Source of the DNA: Bacteroidota bacterium
GTDB taxonomy: Bacteria; Bacteroidota; Bacteroidia; Cytophagales; Cyclobacteriaceae
DNA length: 59,445 nucleotides
NCBI GenBank assembly: GCA_013285945.1
Contig: JABDGP010000010.1
Coordinates: forward strand, 1-59,445
Direction of reading: 5' to 3'
Of this stretch, positions 9,257 to 16,895 are shown piece by piece. Position numbers and translations under genes: made by a program. The notes beneath the pieces were generated by a model. That model was given only the letters and a program-made list of their open reading frames with translations. It was not told where the DNA came from and made no database searches. Positions within the stretch are counted from its first letter, which is position 1. Every line of letters starts with the position of its first letter.

Positions 9257-9766
9257 ATGAATCTCGAAGACTTTGAAACAAGGGTATTACCCGCCAAAAA
9301 CAAGCTTTACCGCTTTGCTTTCCGCTTGCTGGGTAGCAGTGAAGAGGCCAAAGACGTGGTGCAGGAGACAATGATCAAAGTATGGAACGGGCGCGACCTG
9401 GCCGAAGTGCAAAACATGGAGGCTTGGTGCATGCGCATCACTAAAAACCTGTCGCTCGACAAACTGCGTAGCAAGCAACGTAAGTCTACAAGCTCGATCG
9501 AAGATGGGTTTGAGGTTCGTCACGAAGGGTTGTCGCCTCATGATAAAACGGAATTAAAAGAAAGTATGAAACGAATAGATGAATTGATGACGTTGCTGCC
9601 CGACAAACAGCGGCAGGTGATGCACCTGCGCGACATCGAAGGTCACAGCTACAATGAAATTTGTGAAATACTGGAACTGGACATGAACCAGGTGAAAGTG
9701 AATTTGTTTCGCGCGCGTAATGCCGTGCGGGAAAAACTAATTAAACTCAATGCGTATGGACTCTAA
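9257..9766 (+). CDS. ECF-type RNA polymerase sigma factor
   Basis: This 169-residue sigma-70 family protein has the two-domain extracytoplasmic-function layout. Region 2 spans about residues 20-85 (FRLLGSSEEAKDVVQETMIKVW, MEAWCMRITKNLSLDKLR). Region 4 spans about 115-162 (LPDKQRQVMHLRDIEG with helix-turn-helix SYNEICEILELDMNQVKVNL). It directs RNA polymerase to a dedicated promoter set. Its last 17 bases overlap the next gene, which encodes an anti-sigma-like membrane protein, and two DUF4252 genes follow; sigma-antisigma-DUF4252 order is a recurring Bacteroidota arrangement. Its regulon and signal cannot be read from this sequence. Confidence 0.95.
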   Translation: MNLEDFETRVLPAKNKLYRFAFRLLGSSEEAKDVVQETMIKVWNGRDLAEVQNMEAWCMRITKNLSLDKLRSKQRKSTSSIEDGFEVRHEGLSPHDKTELKESMKRIDELMTLLPDKQRQVMHLRDIEGHSYNEICEILELDMNQVKVNLFRARNAVREKLIKLNAYGL

Positions 9767-10283
9767 GCATATAGAACAGTTGCTGGAAAAATACTGGAAC
9801 GCAGAAACCTCGCTGGAAGAAGAGCAGGAATTGCACCGGTTTTTTCAAGGCACGGATGTTCCTGAAAACCTGAAAGAGACGGCCGCACTCTTTCGCTATT
9901 TTGAAACTGAGAAGTCGCGCGGACTTAATGAAAATTTTGATGCGGCTGTAACAAAACAAATCAGGCAGCGTCATGGTGGAAAGATCGTTTCAATGACTAA
10001 CTGGTTTTCGATAGCACGTGTAGCAGCAGGAGTGGCAGTAATTGTAGCAGCAGTTTACATGATCGGGCATGAAGTGCGCAAGTCATCGCCCACAGAAATA
10101 GCTGATACGGAGAGCGACCCCAAGCTGGCCTTTGAAGAAACAAAGAAAGCGTTGCTGATGATTTCGAAAAATTTTCACAAGGCGCAACATGAAGCGAGCA
10201 AGATCAACTTGCTGAATGAAGCCGAAGAGAAGATCCAGCACAAGCCAAATGAACCGGAGAAAGAAAGAAAAGTAAACATTTAA
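9750..10283 (+). CDS. Anti-sigma-factor-like single-pass membrane protein
   Basis: The 177-residue product has a soluble N-terminal part (residues 1-85; KHIEQLLEKYWNAETSLEEEQELHRFFQG), one transmembrane helix (VAAGVAVIVAAVYMIG, about 90-106) and a charged, mostly helical tail. Coupling to the sigma gene by a 17-base overlap, together with the topology, points to an anti-sigma factor holding the sigma at the membrane. The HxxxCxxC zinc motif of the ZAS class is absent, so it would be a different anti-sigma type. A second in-frame ATG lies at 9756. Function is inferred from context and topology. Confidence 0.75.
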   Translation: MRMDSKHIEQLLEKYWNAETSLEEEQELHRFFQGTDVPENLKETAALFRYFETEKSRGLNENFDAAVTKQIRQRHGGKIVSMTNWFSIARVAAGVAVIVAAVYMIGHEVRKSSPTEIADTESDPKLAFEETKKALLMISKNFHKAQHEASKINLLNEAEEKIQHKPNEPEKERKVNI

Positions 10284-10311
10284 AAGATTTTTAAAACAAA
10301 ATAACAAGGCT

Positions 10312-10857
10312 ATGAAAAAGTTAATGATTGGTGCAGTGATGATGGTGTGGTCGGTAGTAGCTAATGCGCAAGGCGATGCCATTGCCAAGTTCTTCGCCAA
10401 ATACCAGGATGACGAGAGCTTCACACAAGTGAAAGTGAGTCAAAAAATGTTTGGTTTGTTTACCAACATGGATGTAGACAAACCCGAAGACAAAGAAGTG
10501 CTTGACGCCATAAGCAAAATTCAGGGCTTGCGCGTGCTTGCAAAACATGAAACCCGCGATTCGCGAGCATTGTACAAAGAAGCATTGGCAGTGATTCCTG
10601 CGAACACCTACGAGGAACTGATGAGCGTGCGCGACAAAGACAAAGACATGAAGTTCTTCATCAAAGAAATCAGCTCTGGCAAAATCGGTGAGTTAGTGAT
10701 GGTGATGGGTGGCAACGATGAATTTATGATGCTGAGCTTGTTTGGCGAGATTGATTTGAAGAAGATTTCAAGCATTGGCAAAAGAATGAACATTGAAGGG
10801 CTGGATAAGCTCGAAAAGATTAAGGACCACAAAGAGCGTAAAGACAAGAAGAATTGA
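10312..10857 (+). CDS. DUF4252 domain-containing secreted protein (first copy)
   Basis: This 181-residue protein has a signal peptide (MKKLMIGAVMMVWSVVANAQ) and matches DUF4252 by its pattern: DAIAKFFAKYQDDESFTQVKVSQKMFGLF near the start, a central segment TYEELMSVRDKDKDMKFFIKE, then GKIGELVMVMGGNDEFMMLSLFGEIDLKKIS. The biochemical role of DUF4252 is unknown. It lies 28 bases after the anti-sigma-like gene and is closed by a strong hairpin at 10873-10911. Co-location with the ECF sigma gene suggests it is part of that envelope-response unit. Confidence 0.85.
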   Translation: MKKLMIGAVMMVWSVVANAQGDAIAKFFAKYQDDESFTQVKVSQKMFGLFTNMDVDKPEDKEVLDAISKIQGLRVLAKHETRDSRALYKEALAVIPANTYEELMSVRDKDKDMKFFIKEISSGKIGELVMVMGGNDEFMMLSLFGEIDLKKISSIGKRMNIEGLDKLEKIKDHKERKDKKN

Positions 10858-10872
10858 TCGGTGAGGTTGTAT

Positions 10873-10912
10873 AAATTTCGAGCCAAGGGTTTAACTCAAG
10901 GCTCGAAATTTT
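10873..10912 (+). terminator. Terminator between the two DUF4252 genes
   Basis: A 12-bp perfect stem pairs 10873-10884 (AAATTTCGAGCC) with 10900-10911 around a 15-base loop; its 3' arm ends in TTTT. It separates the sigma/anti-sigma/DUF4252 unit from the second DUF4252 gene and includes the upstream in-frame start at 10911, which I therefore reject. Confidence 0.8.
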
Positions 10913-10937
10913 GGTGGTTCATCTAAAAAAATCAAAA

Positions 10938-11483
10938 ATGAAAACGTTATCCCTCTTATTACTTGCTGCAATTCCAGTATTTGTTTCTGCTCAGACCAAG
11001 ACAACGGAAGAACTGGATAAAAAATACGAAGGCCTTTCTTTGTATTTCTACAAAAACACATTGCGAATGCTAAACCAAACCGACGACAAAAATTTTGATG
11101 AACTGATCAGGGATATTGAAAAAATGAAGTTCATGATGATTGATAAGCCTAAAAGTAATTTTGGCGATGCGGACTATAAGAAACTGAAGAGCGGTTACCG
11201 ATCTGAATCTTATGAAGAGATGATGACTAGCCGCTTCCAGGGAAGAAATTTTGATGTGTACATCAAACAAAGCGATGGTAGAGTAAAAGGCACAGTAATT
11301 ATCGCCAGCGACTCAGCCAATTTATATGTGCTTGATATTATAGGCCGCGTAGCTTTGGACAAGGCTACTTCACTTTTTAGTACACTGAACCAAAGCACCG
11401 ACATTGGTCAGCGGATGAAAAGCTTTGTGAGTGATGGTGACAAGCCCAGGGACAAAAAGAAACATGGAGTAAAGATCGATTGA
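10938..11483 (+). CDS. DUF4252 domain-containing secreted protein (second copy)
   Basis: From the ATG at 10938 the product has 181 residues, the same length as its neighbour, and starts with a signal peptide (MKTLSLLLLAAIPVFVSAQ). The order of motifs follows the first copy: a helical YEGLSLYFYKNTLRMLN, a central SYEEMMTSRFQGRNFDVYIKQ, and GRVKGTVIIASDSANLYVLDIIGRVALDKATS. The two are divergent tandem duplicates. The upstream in-frame start at 10911 lies inside a terminator stem. The ABC transporter gene follows after 20 bases. Confidence 0.83.
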   Translation: MKTLSLLLLAAIPVFVSAQTKTTEELDKKYEGLSLYFYKNTLRMLNQTDDKNFDELIRDIEKMKFMMIDKPKSNFGDADYKKLKSGYRSESYEEMMTSRFQGRNFDVYIKQSDGRVKGTVIIASDSANLYVLDIIGRVALDKATSLFSTLNQSTDIGQRMKSFVSDGDKPRDKKKHGVKID

Positions 11484-11503
11484 CAAAATAAAAACACAGT
11501 TCA

Positions 11504-12409
11504 GTGGAAACAGTTTTATCAACCAGCAAGCTCACAAAAAATTTCGGAAGACTTTGTGCTGTCAACCGGCTGGATCTGGAAGTACAGCGCGGCCAGATCT
11601 TTGGCATGCTTGGCCCCAATGGCAGTGGCAAGACAACTACGCTCGGTATGCTGATGGGCGTAACAAATCCGACATCAGGGAGCTTTACCTGGTTTGGAGA
11701 ACAGGCCACTAATCTTACAAGAAAAAAAATTGGAGCAGTGTTAGAGCATCCGATTTTCTACCCTTACCTGAGCGGCCAAAAGAACCTTGAACTCAATGCC
11801 ATGATCAAAGGTGCTGATCCGGCAAACATTCCAAAAGTACTTGAGGTAGTGGAACTCACGGAACGAAAAGATCATAAGTACAAAACGTATTCGTTGGGTA
11901 TGAAGCAACGGCTGGCCATTGCGTCGGCTTTGGTGAGCAATCCTATTATTCTCATTTTGGATGAGCCGACCAACGGCCTTGATCCGATGGGCATTGCAGA
12001 GATTCGCGAGATTATCAAACGCATTGCTGCTGATGGAAAGACAATTATTCTTGCCAGCCACCTGCTGGATGAAGTACAGAAAGTATGCACCCACTTTGCC
12101 GTTTTGCGGAAAGGAAGTTTGATGCACTGCGGTCCGGTGGATGACGTAGGCAAAGGCGAAGAGACCGTAGAGGTTGTAGCTTTCCACGATGACCTAAGTC
12201 ATATTTTACATGAATTCCGCGGTTCACTTTCAGTGAAAACCGAAAACGGAAAATTTCAGGTGCGCATGCGCGAAGGATTTCACAGTATAGATCTAAACAA
12301 GTTTCTTTTTGAGAAAGGAATAGTAGCCTCGCACATTCTTACGCAGAAGAAAAGCCTGGAGAAACAGTTTTTGGAAATCCTTCAAGAGACACAAGAAGTA
12401 AAACACTAA
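11504..12409 (+). CDS. ABC transporter ATP-binding protein
   Basis: This 301-residue protein is a complete nucleotide-binding subunit of the BcrA/CcmA-like exporter class, using a GTG start at 11504. Walker A GPNGSGKTT is at residues 38-45 or so. The signature loop is the SLGMKQRLAIA variant typical of this class; Walker B with D-loop is LILDEPTNGLDP and the switch histidine lies in ILASHLLDE. The last 90 residues are a poorly conserved accessory region. It pairs with the permease gene starting 8 bases downstream. The substrate is unknown; lipids, peptides and antibiotics are all possible for the class. Confidence 0.95.
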   Translation: METVLSTSKLTKNFGRLCAVNRLDLEVQRGQIFGMLGPNGSGKTTTLGMLMGVTNPTSGSFTWFGEQATNLTRKKIGAVLEHPIFYPYLSGQKNLELNAMIKGADPANIPKVLEVVELTERKDHKYKTYSLGMKQRLAIASALVSNPIILILDEPTNGLDPMGIAEIREIIKRIAADGKTIILASHLLDEVQKVCTHFAVLRKGSLMHCGPVDDVGKGEETVEVVAFHDDLSHILHEFRGSLSVKTENGKFQVRMREGFHSIDLNKFLFEKGIVASHILTQKKSLEKQFLEILQETQEVKH

Positions 12410-12417
12410 GATTTAGT

Positions 12418-13221
12418 ATGTTGCATTTGCTGAAAATCGATTTAAAGAAACTCACCAGCTACCGCACCTTTTGGGTAGTATGTGGCTTATACTTTTTTAC
12501 GCTGGCCTTTGTTACTGCCAGCGGCATGGAAATTTTAAAATGGCTTGCAGGCAAGGGTGCTGAGTTTGGCGCCACAATTAACATCAATCGGATTCCGCTT
12601 TATCATTTCCCTGACGTTTGGCAGAATCTCGTTTTCATTAGCGGCATGTTCAAGATTGTGCTGGCAATTATGGTGGTAATCTCTGTTACAAACGAATATC
12701 AATACCGCACCATTAGACAGAACATCATCGACGGCATGAGCCGCTGGGAGTTTTTACTTTCCAAGATCCTTACCAATGGATTATTGAGTTTGATGAGTGT
12801 TGTGATGGTATTCGTAATTGCTCTGGTTACCGGAATGATCTATTCTCCGGAGATAATTCTGGCCGATGTATTTTCAGATCTGGAATTTTTTCCTGCTTAC
12901 TTTCTTGAGGTTTTTGCCTTCCTTTCCTATGCGCTGATGCTTGGCATTTTGGTACAACGCTCAGGCCTCACAATAATATTGTTGTTGCTATCACATATGA
13001 TTGAGACGATCATGAAAGTAAATATCCCCGGTACGGCAGCCGGCGTTAGAGATTTTTTCCCGATGCAGTCTATCACCAACCTTGTTGCTTTGCCTTTTGC
13101 ACGTTATGCGCTCCAGGAGATCCAAGATTATGTTGCTATCAGTGCTGTTGCCATTGCAGCCGCATGGACTTTCCTGTTCAATTATTTTGCCTATCTCAGG
13201 CTAAAGAAAGCTGATATTTGA
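12418..13221 (+). CDS. ABC-2 type transporter permease subunit
   Basis: The 267-residue product has six predicted transmembrane helices: TFWVVCGLYFFTLAFVTASG, LVFISGMFKIVLAIMVVISV, LLSLMSVVMVFVIALVTGMI, FLEVFAFLSYALMLGILVQ, LTIILLLLSHMIET and YVAISAVAIAAAWTFLFNYFAYLRL. The topology and the charged loop NEYQYRTIRQNIIDGMSRWEFLLSK after the second helix are typical of ABC-2 permeases; this loop couples to the ATPase encoded immediately upstream. Together they form a two-gene exporter. Repeat copy C begins one base after the stop. Confidence 0.88.
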   Translation: MLHLLKIDLKKLTSYRTFWVVCGLYFFTLAFVTASGMEILKWLAGKGAEFGATININRIPLYHFPDVWQNLVFISGMFKIVLAIMVVISVTNEYQYRTIRQNIIDGMSRWEFLLSKILTNGLLSLMSVVMVFVIALVTGMIYSPEIILADVFSDLEFFPAYFLEVFAFLSYALMLGILVQRSGLTIILLLLSHMIETIMKVNIPGTAAGVRDFFPMQSITNLVALPFARYALQEIQDYVAISAVAIAAAWTFLFNYFAYLRLKKADI

Positions 13222-13331
13222 TTGGCGGCCTGGCCAACGAAACGTCTGGCCACCGGGCTATACGCTACAATCTTTTTGCCCAACCCACTTCCATCAGGGT
13301 AAAAAGGATTTCCGCTGCTATCCCTGGCCGG
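13222..13331 (-). repeat. Dispersed structured intergenic repeat, copy C
   Basis: Read on the minus strand, core 1 (CCAGGGATAGCAGCGGAAAT, near 13328-13309) and core 2 (GATTGTAGCGTATAGCCCGG, near 13273-13254) flank a middle containing a TTTTT/AAAAA stem around an ACCCTGATGG loop region. A TGGCCA...TGGCCA palindrome lies outside core 2, and the element ends GGCCGCCAA. Its orientation is opposite to copies A and B. It fills the first 110 bases after the permease gene and could also act as its transcript end. Confidence 0.72.
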
Positions 13332-13412
13332 TGCACAGATTCAATTTAATTCAAACTCATAGCTCATAGTGCTCAACTTGCTTTCAATCCCCAGAATGGT
13401 TTTCTTCGGGCG

Positions 13413-13943
13413 ATGATTCGAAACCCACTGTTTAAAATCCCTTTTCGTTACGGACTTATTGGTGGCGCACTCGGGTGTGTCGTCATGGTGGCTTTGTATT
13501 CCATGGGCCGTCATCCGTTTTTGCTACCCGTGTTTGTCGACTTTCGCATCGCTATTTTCGCCGTCTTTATTTTTTTTAGCCTGAAAGAAGTCCGCGACTA
13601 TTATCAAAATGGCACTTTGTTCTTTTGGCAGGGAATGATTGGCAGCTATGTTTTCATTTTTACTTCCGCCCTGATCGGCTCAGTCTTTACATGGTGTCTT
13701 GTGAAGTGGAATGGGGCATTTCTTGCTTCATATATTGAGAAGCTGCAAAAGCAAATGCTCGGTTATAAGAAAGAGATTGTTGAAAGTGTAGGAGTGGAGG
13801 CCTACCAACAGCAGCTGGACAAGTTGCCGCGTACCACGGCATTGGATTTGGCCGGCGATTACTTTTTGAAAAGTATGATTATCGGCCTATTTTTGACAAT
13901 CATTATATCAGTGATTTTGCGCAAACAACCTAAAAACCTCTAA
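13413..13943 (+). CDS. DUF4199-like four-helix membrane protein
   Basis: The 176-residue product shows transmembrane segments at about 11-32 (YGLIGGALGCVVMVALYSMG), 38-55 (FVDFRIAIFAVFIFFSL), 70-93 (GMIGSYVFIFTSALIGSVFTWCLV) and 148-167 (FLKSMIIGLFLTIIISVIL). Between the third and fourth lies a charged extracytoplasmic loop of about 50 residues with a coiled-coil look (YIEKLQKQMLGYKKEIVESVG). This topology fits DUF4199. It lies two bases before a second gene of the same kind, so the pair is probably a tandem duplication. Function unknown. Confidence 0.75.
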   Translation: MIRNPLFKIPFRYGLIGGALGCVVMVALYSMGRHPFLLPVFVDFRIAIFAVFIFFSLKEVRDYYQNGTLFFWQGMIGSYVFIFTSALIGSVFTWCLVKWNGAFLASYIEKLQKQMLGYKKEIVESVGVEAYQQQLDKLPRTTALDLAGDYFLKSMIIGLFLTIIISVILRKQPKNL

Positions 13944-13945
13944 TC

Positions 13946-14467
13946 ATGGAAGAAACTACAACAAATCCCCCAAGTGTCCTTTCTACAGGCGTTAAATTCG
14001 GACTTATTATAGCTGCAGTTTCTATCGCCTGGTTTATCATCCAGGTCGTGATAGGTATAAACCCCTTTGTGAGAGACTGGAAGGGCTGGCTGAGCATGGC
14101 TGTTTCAATAGCGATTGTAGTTTTTGCTCATAAAAGTTTCAAAGATTCGGGAGACGGATATATGTCGTATGGACAAGGCCTTGGCATTGCTTTTATAGCC
14201 ATTATGGTTTCAGTTTTGTTAGGTTCTATTTTTAGCTACATCTATATCAACTTCATTGACCAAACCGTGATGGACGAAGTATGGGAAAAGGCTTTGGAAG
14301 AAGCTCAGTCAAAAGGACAGAATGAAGAAGCAGCTCAAATGGGTATTGAGTGGGGTAAGAAATTATTTTGGGTGTTCTATTTAGTTGGTGGCGCATTTGT
14401 AGCTTTAATTATAGGGTTACTTGTTCCAATTTTTACACAAAAGAAAAACCCGGAGCCCTTCGTTTAA
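13946..14467 (+). CDS. DUF4199 domain-containing membrane protein
   Basis: This 173-residue protein repeats the layout of its upstream neighbour: four hydrophobic segments (GVKFGLIIAAVSIAWFIIQVV; WLSMAVSIAIVVFAHKSF; GQGLGIAFIAIMVSVLLGSIFSYIY; VFYLVGGAFVALIIGLLVPIF) with a loop of about 50 residues (DQTVMDEVWEKALEEAQSKG) before the last one. The GDGYMSYGQGLGIAF segment before helix 3 is characteristic of DUF4199. It is two bases downstream of the first copy and 13 bases upstream of the probable start of the glycosyltransferase gene, so all three are likely co-transcribed. Confidence 0.82.
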   Translation: MEETTTNPPSVLSTGVKFGLIIAAVSIAWFIIQVVIGINPFVRDWKGWLSMAVSIAIVVFAHKSFKDSGDGYMSYGQGLGIAFIAIMVSVLLGSIFSYIYINFIDQTVMDEVWEKALEEAQSKGQNEEAAQMGIEWGKKLFWVFYLVGGAFVALIIGLLVPIFTQKKNPEPFV

Positions 14468-14480
14468 AAAATTTGCAGCA

Positions 14481-15434
14481 TTGGACATTTCGCTAATCAT
14501 TCCCGCCAAGGACGAAGAACAATCTATTCCCGAACTGACGCAATGGATAAGCCGTGTGATGCAATCGCATGGCTTTTCGTATGAAGTGATTTATATAGAT
14601 GATGGAAGTACTGATGGAACCTGGGAGCAAATAAAAAAAGCCGGTGAAGCGAATCCCTCCATCAAGGGATTGAAGTTCAATCGCAACTTTGGAAAGTCGG
14701 CAGCGCTGCACATGGGATTTAAGGCTGCTCAAGGCGATGTGGTTATAACCATGGATGCCGATCTGCAAGACAGTCCGGATGAGATTCCCGAGCTTTATAA
14801 ACTTATCAAAGAGCAGAAATTCCATTTGGTAAGCGGATGGAAGAAAAAACGTCACGATCCGATTTCGAAAACACTGCCGTCGAAGTTTTTTAATTATATC
14901 ACGCGAAGGATATCGGGCATACCACTCCATGATTTCAATTGTGGATTGAAGGCGTACGATGCGCAGGTAGTAAAAAACATAACTGTGTATGGCGAAATGC
15001 ATCGCTACATACCTGTGCTGGCCAAATGGGCTGGTTTCACTAAGATCACTGAAAAAGTTGTAGAACATCGCGAGCGAAAGTATGGCCACAGCAAATTTGG
15101 TTGGGAACGTTTTGTGCGTGGCTTTCTGGATTTACTCACAATTACGTTTGTGGGGCGGTTTGCCAGCCGACCAATGCATTTTTTCGGGTCGTGGGGAATT
15201 GTTTTCTTTTTGATGGGAACGGCCTTCACAGTAAAATTATTTTGGGACAAGATGGACGCGTTATTCATTTCCAAAATTCCATTGAAGCGCGATATCACTG
15301 AGCAGCCTTTCTTTTACCTCGCCCTGGTCACCGTGGTGATTGGTGTTCAACTTTTTGTAACTGGCTTTCTCGCTGAGCTGATTGCGCGGCAATCGGTGTC
15401 GAAAAAGGATTATCTGGTGATTGAGAAAATCTAG
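14481..15434 (+). CDS. Glycosyltransferase family 2, polyprenyl-phosphate sugar transferase type
   Basis: This GT-A enzyme resembles GtrB/DPM-type transferases, which move a sugar from a nucleotide donor to polyprenyl phosphate at the inner membrane. Visible motifs are SLIIPAKDEEQSIPEL, DDGSTDGTW, the metal-binding DADLQDSPDEIP and DFNCGLKAYD, then two C-terminal transmembrane helices (FGSWGIVFFLMGTAFTVKLF; PFFYLALVTVVIGVQLFVTGFLAELI). The start is uncertain: the frame extends up to an ATG at 14421, overlapping the preceding gene by 47 bases, but the conserved domain begins at DISLII, so I prefer the TTG at 14481 (317 residues). Confidence 0.9.
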   Translation: MDISLIIPAKDEEQSIPELTQWISRVMQSHGFSYEVIYIDDGSTDGTWEQIKKAGEANPSIKGLKFNRNFGKSAALHMGFKAAQGDVVITMDADLQDSPDEIPELYKLIKEQKFHLVSGWKKKRHDPISKTLPSKFFNYITRRISGIPLHDFNCGLKAYDAQVVKNITVYGEMHRYIPVLAKWAGFTKITEKVVEHRERKYGHSKFGWERFVRGFLDLLTITFVGRFASRPMHFFGSWGIVFFLMGTAFTVKLFWDKMDALFISKIPLKRDITEQPFFYLALVTVVIGVQLFVTGFLAELIARQSVSKKDYLVIEKI

Positions 15435-15495
15435 ACTTAATAATTTCTCTGATATAAATGCTCACCTCGGAGCGTCGTTTACTCATTTCTTAGAA

Positions 15496-16052
15496 ATGAT
15501 GTATCCCAATAGAGTAGCTTGTTCAAAAATTACTGAATTGTTACCCTCCAAAGTTTTTAGAAATTATTCACTGAGCGGCTATTATCTAATAAGCTTTTGC
15601 ATCCTGGCATTTCCGATTTACCTCTTTACCCATGGAATACCCTTTATTTTGCTCTCATTTATACTATTCCCTTACTGTATGTTTTTGCCTATATATTTTA
15701 CAGACGAGGTTTGTCTTTAATAGTAAAAAAAGACGCAATTACCATTAATTACCTCAACCCCTTTAAAAAGAGTATCATTATTCCCGGCGGAAGTATTTCG
15801 GCGATCACTGTTGAAAGTCCAACGTTTAGAAATGAAAGGAGTAACTACTATTTACTCTTTTTGATAGCAGCTATGTTTTCTGAAGGGCGCACGTTTTTTG
15901 GAAATCGGGATTTACTCCATTTGAAAATATCTGAGGCGGAAAGCGTTACGCTTATTTGGGGCTATGGCGATTCGTTCAAAGCTATGCTCCAAGCAATAGA
16001 GCGTGCGAGGAGTATTAATATTCGCAAATTGAATAATGAAGAGCCCTTGTAA
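15496..16052 (+). pseudogene. Small membrane protein gene split by an apparent frameshift
   Basis: Two overlapping frames look like pieces of one gene. Frame 1 from the ATG at 15496 encodes MMYPNRVACSKITEL and a hydrophobic stretch (GYYLISFCILAFPIYLF, then PFILLSFILFPY) and stops at 15720. Frame 2, open to 16052, continues with LYVFAYIFYRRGLSLIVKKD and a beta-rich domain (AITINYLNPFKKSIII, ISAITVES) resembling a membrane-anchored PH-like domain. A one-base change between about 15600 and 15705 would join them into a protein of about 185 residues. Alternatives are a sequencing error or independent use of the second frame from 15597 (151 residues). The family is not recognised. Confidence 0.5.
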
Positions 16053-16227
16053 CTAGCCACCAGAGAGTGGATATTCATCAAGGCAACCGAACCAGCCATT
16101 CAAAATACTCGATGACTTTTTACTTTTAACTCCCCAGAACTTATTTTCCCTTACTTTTGTCTCTCGTTTGTTATTCGTTCTTTGATTTGAGTTTATTATG
16201 GCGAGCTACACTTTGCAATTGCTCTGT
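16053..16227. other. Non-coding gap before repeat copy B
   Basis: No open frame of substance is seen on either strand. There is a small CCAC/GTGG hairpin at the start and T-rich DNA from about 16110 to 16190. With the repeat (16228-16345) and the short AT-rich tract up to 16390 (ACTATTGACTATTAACTAATGACTAAG), it makes up the longest gene-free stretch in the window, about 340 bases. I see nothing else in it. Confidence 0.5.
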
Positions 16228-16345
16228 GCGGCAGGGATAGAAGCAGAAGCGTCCCGAGTTATTCGGGAAGCCCGAAGCGCTGTGGATTGAGCGGTGCCGG
16301 AACTTGTAGCGTCCCGAAGCTTCGGGAAGCCCGTTAAGCCGCCCA
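16228..16345 (+). repeat. Dispersed structured intergenic repeat, copy B with nested palindromes
   Basis: The element starts GCGGCAGGGATAGAAGCAGA and ends GCCGCCCAAG; the terminal GCGGC (16228-16232) and GCCGC (16338-16342) can pair. Unlike the other copies, each core carries a short palindrome right after an AGCG: TCCCGAGTTATTCGGGA in core 1 (from about 16252) and TCCCGAAGCTTCGGGA in core 2 (from about 16312), both followed by AGCCCG. This suggests two parallel insertions of a TCCCGA/TCGGGA mini-palindrome at equivalent positions. It lies about 45 bases upstream of the tmRNA. Confidence 0.75.
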
Positions 16346-16390
16346 AGTATCTTACAAATAACTATTGACTATTAACTAATGACTAAGACT

Positions 16391-16781
16391 GGGGCTGACC
16401 GGTTTTGACAGGATGTGCGGGGGTGTATGCCAGCATGCAGGCTCATGGGATGAGAGCCTCAAAAGATAGTCCTACAATTTATGTGGCGAAAATACTTACG
16501 CCATGGCTGCTTAATCTGACCTAAGGTTAGATTAGCTTATCCGCTGATAAGATCGGTGGAGGCCATCATCGCCCACACTTCTGTTCAGCGGGTGTGGATA
16601 TGCGGTGTCGAATGCACGAACTGGGCCTCGTTGTGTTGCGCAGCGATGTCGAGATAACAGCAACTACGGAATAATTTAGGCTGTTGCCTGCCTTAGTGTT
16701 CCCGACAATTAAAGTCAACTAAGCATGTAGAACGTACACGTTCGTCTTCTCTGGACCAGGGTTCGATTCCCTGCAGCTCCA
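16391..16781 (+). ncRNA. ssrA: Transfer-messenger RNA (tmRNA)
   Basis: The 5' end GGGGCUG pairs with CAGCUCC at the 3' end and includes the G3-U pair recognised by alanyl-tRNA synthetase. The T-arm (GGTTCGATTCC) precedes it. The tag reading frame starts at GGC (16485) and ends with TAA (16512-16514), encoding GENTYAMAA, a variant of the Bacteroidota tag pattern. CCA is not encoded: the discriminator A at 16781 is followed by CTA. The RNA rescues stalled ribosomes together with SmpB, which is not in this window. A terminator follows at once. Confidence 0.97.
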
Positions 16782-16786
16782 CTAGA

Positions 16787-16819
16787 AAAGCCACTTGAAA
16801 GAGTGGCTTTCTGTTTTTT
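16787..16819 (+). terminator. tmRNA terminator
   Basis: AAAGCCACT (16787-16795) pairs perfectly with AGTGGCTTT (16802-16810) around a six-base loop, followed by CTG and six T residues (16814-16819). Confidence 0.9.
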
Positions 16820-16895
16820 GATTCCTGTCTTCTAGTTTTGGTATTTAGTAAATTTTAACTTTTCTTCGAATCGGTCACCGCAAGTAATCAAAAAT

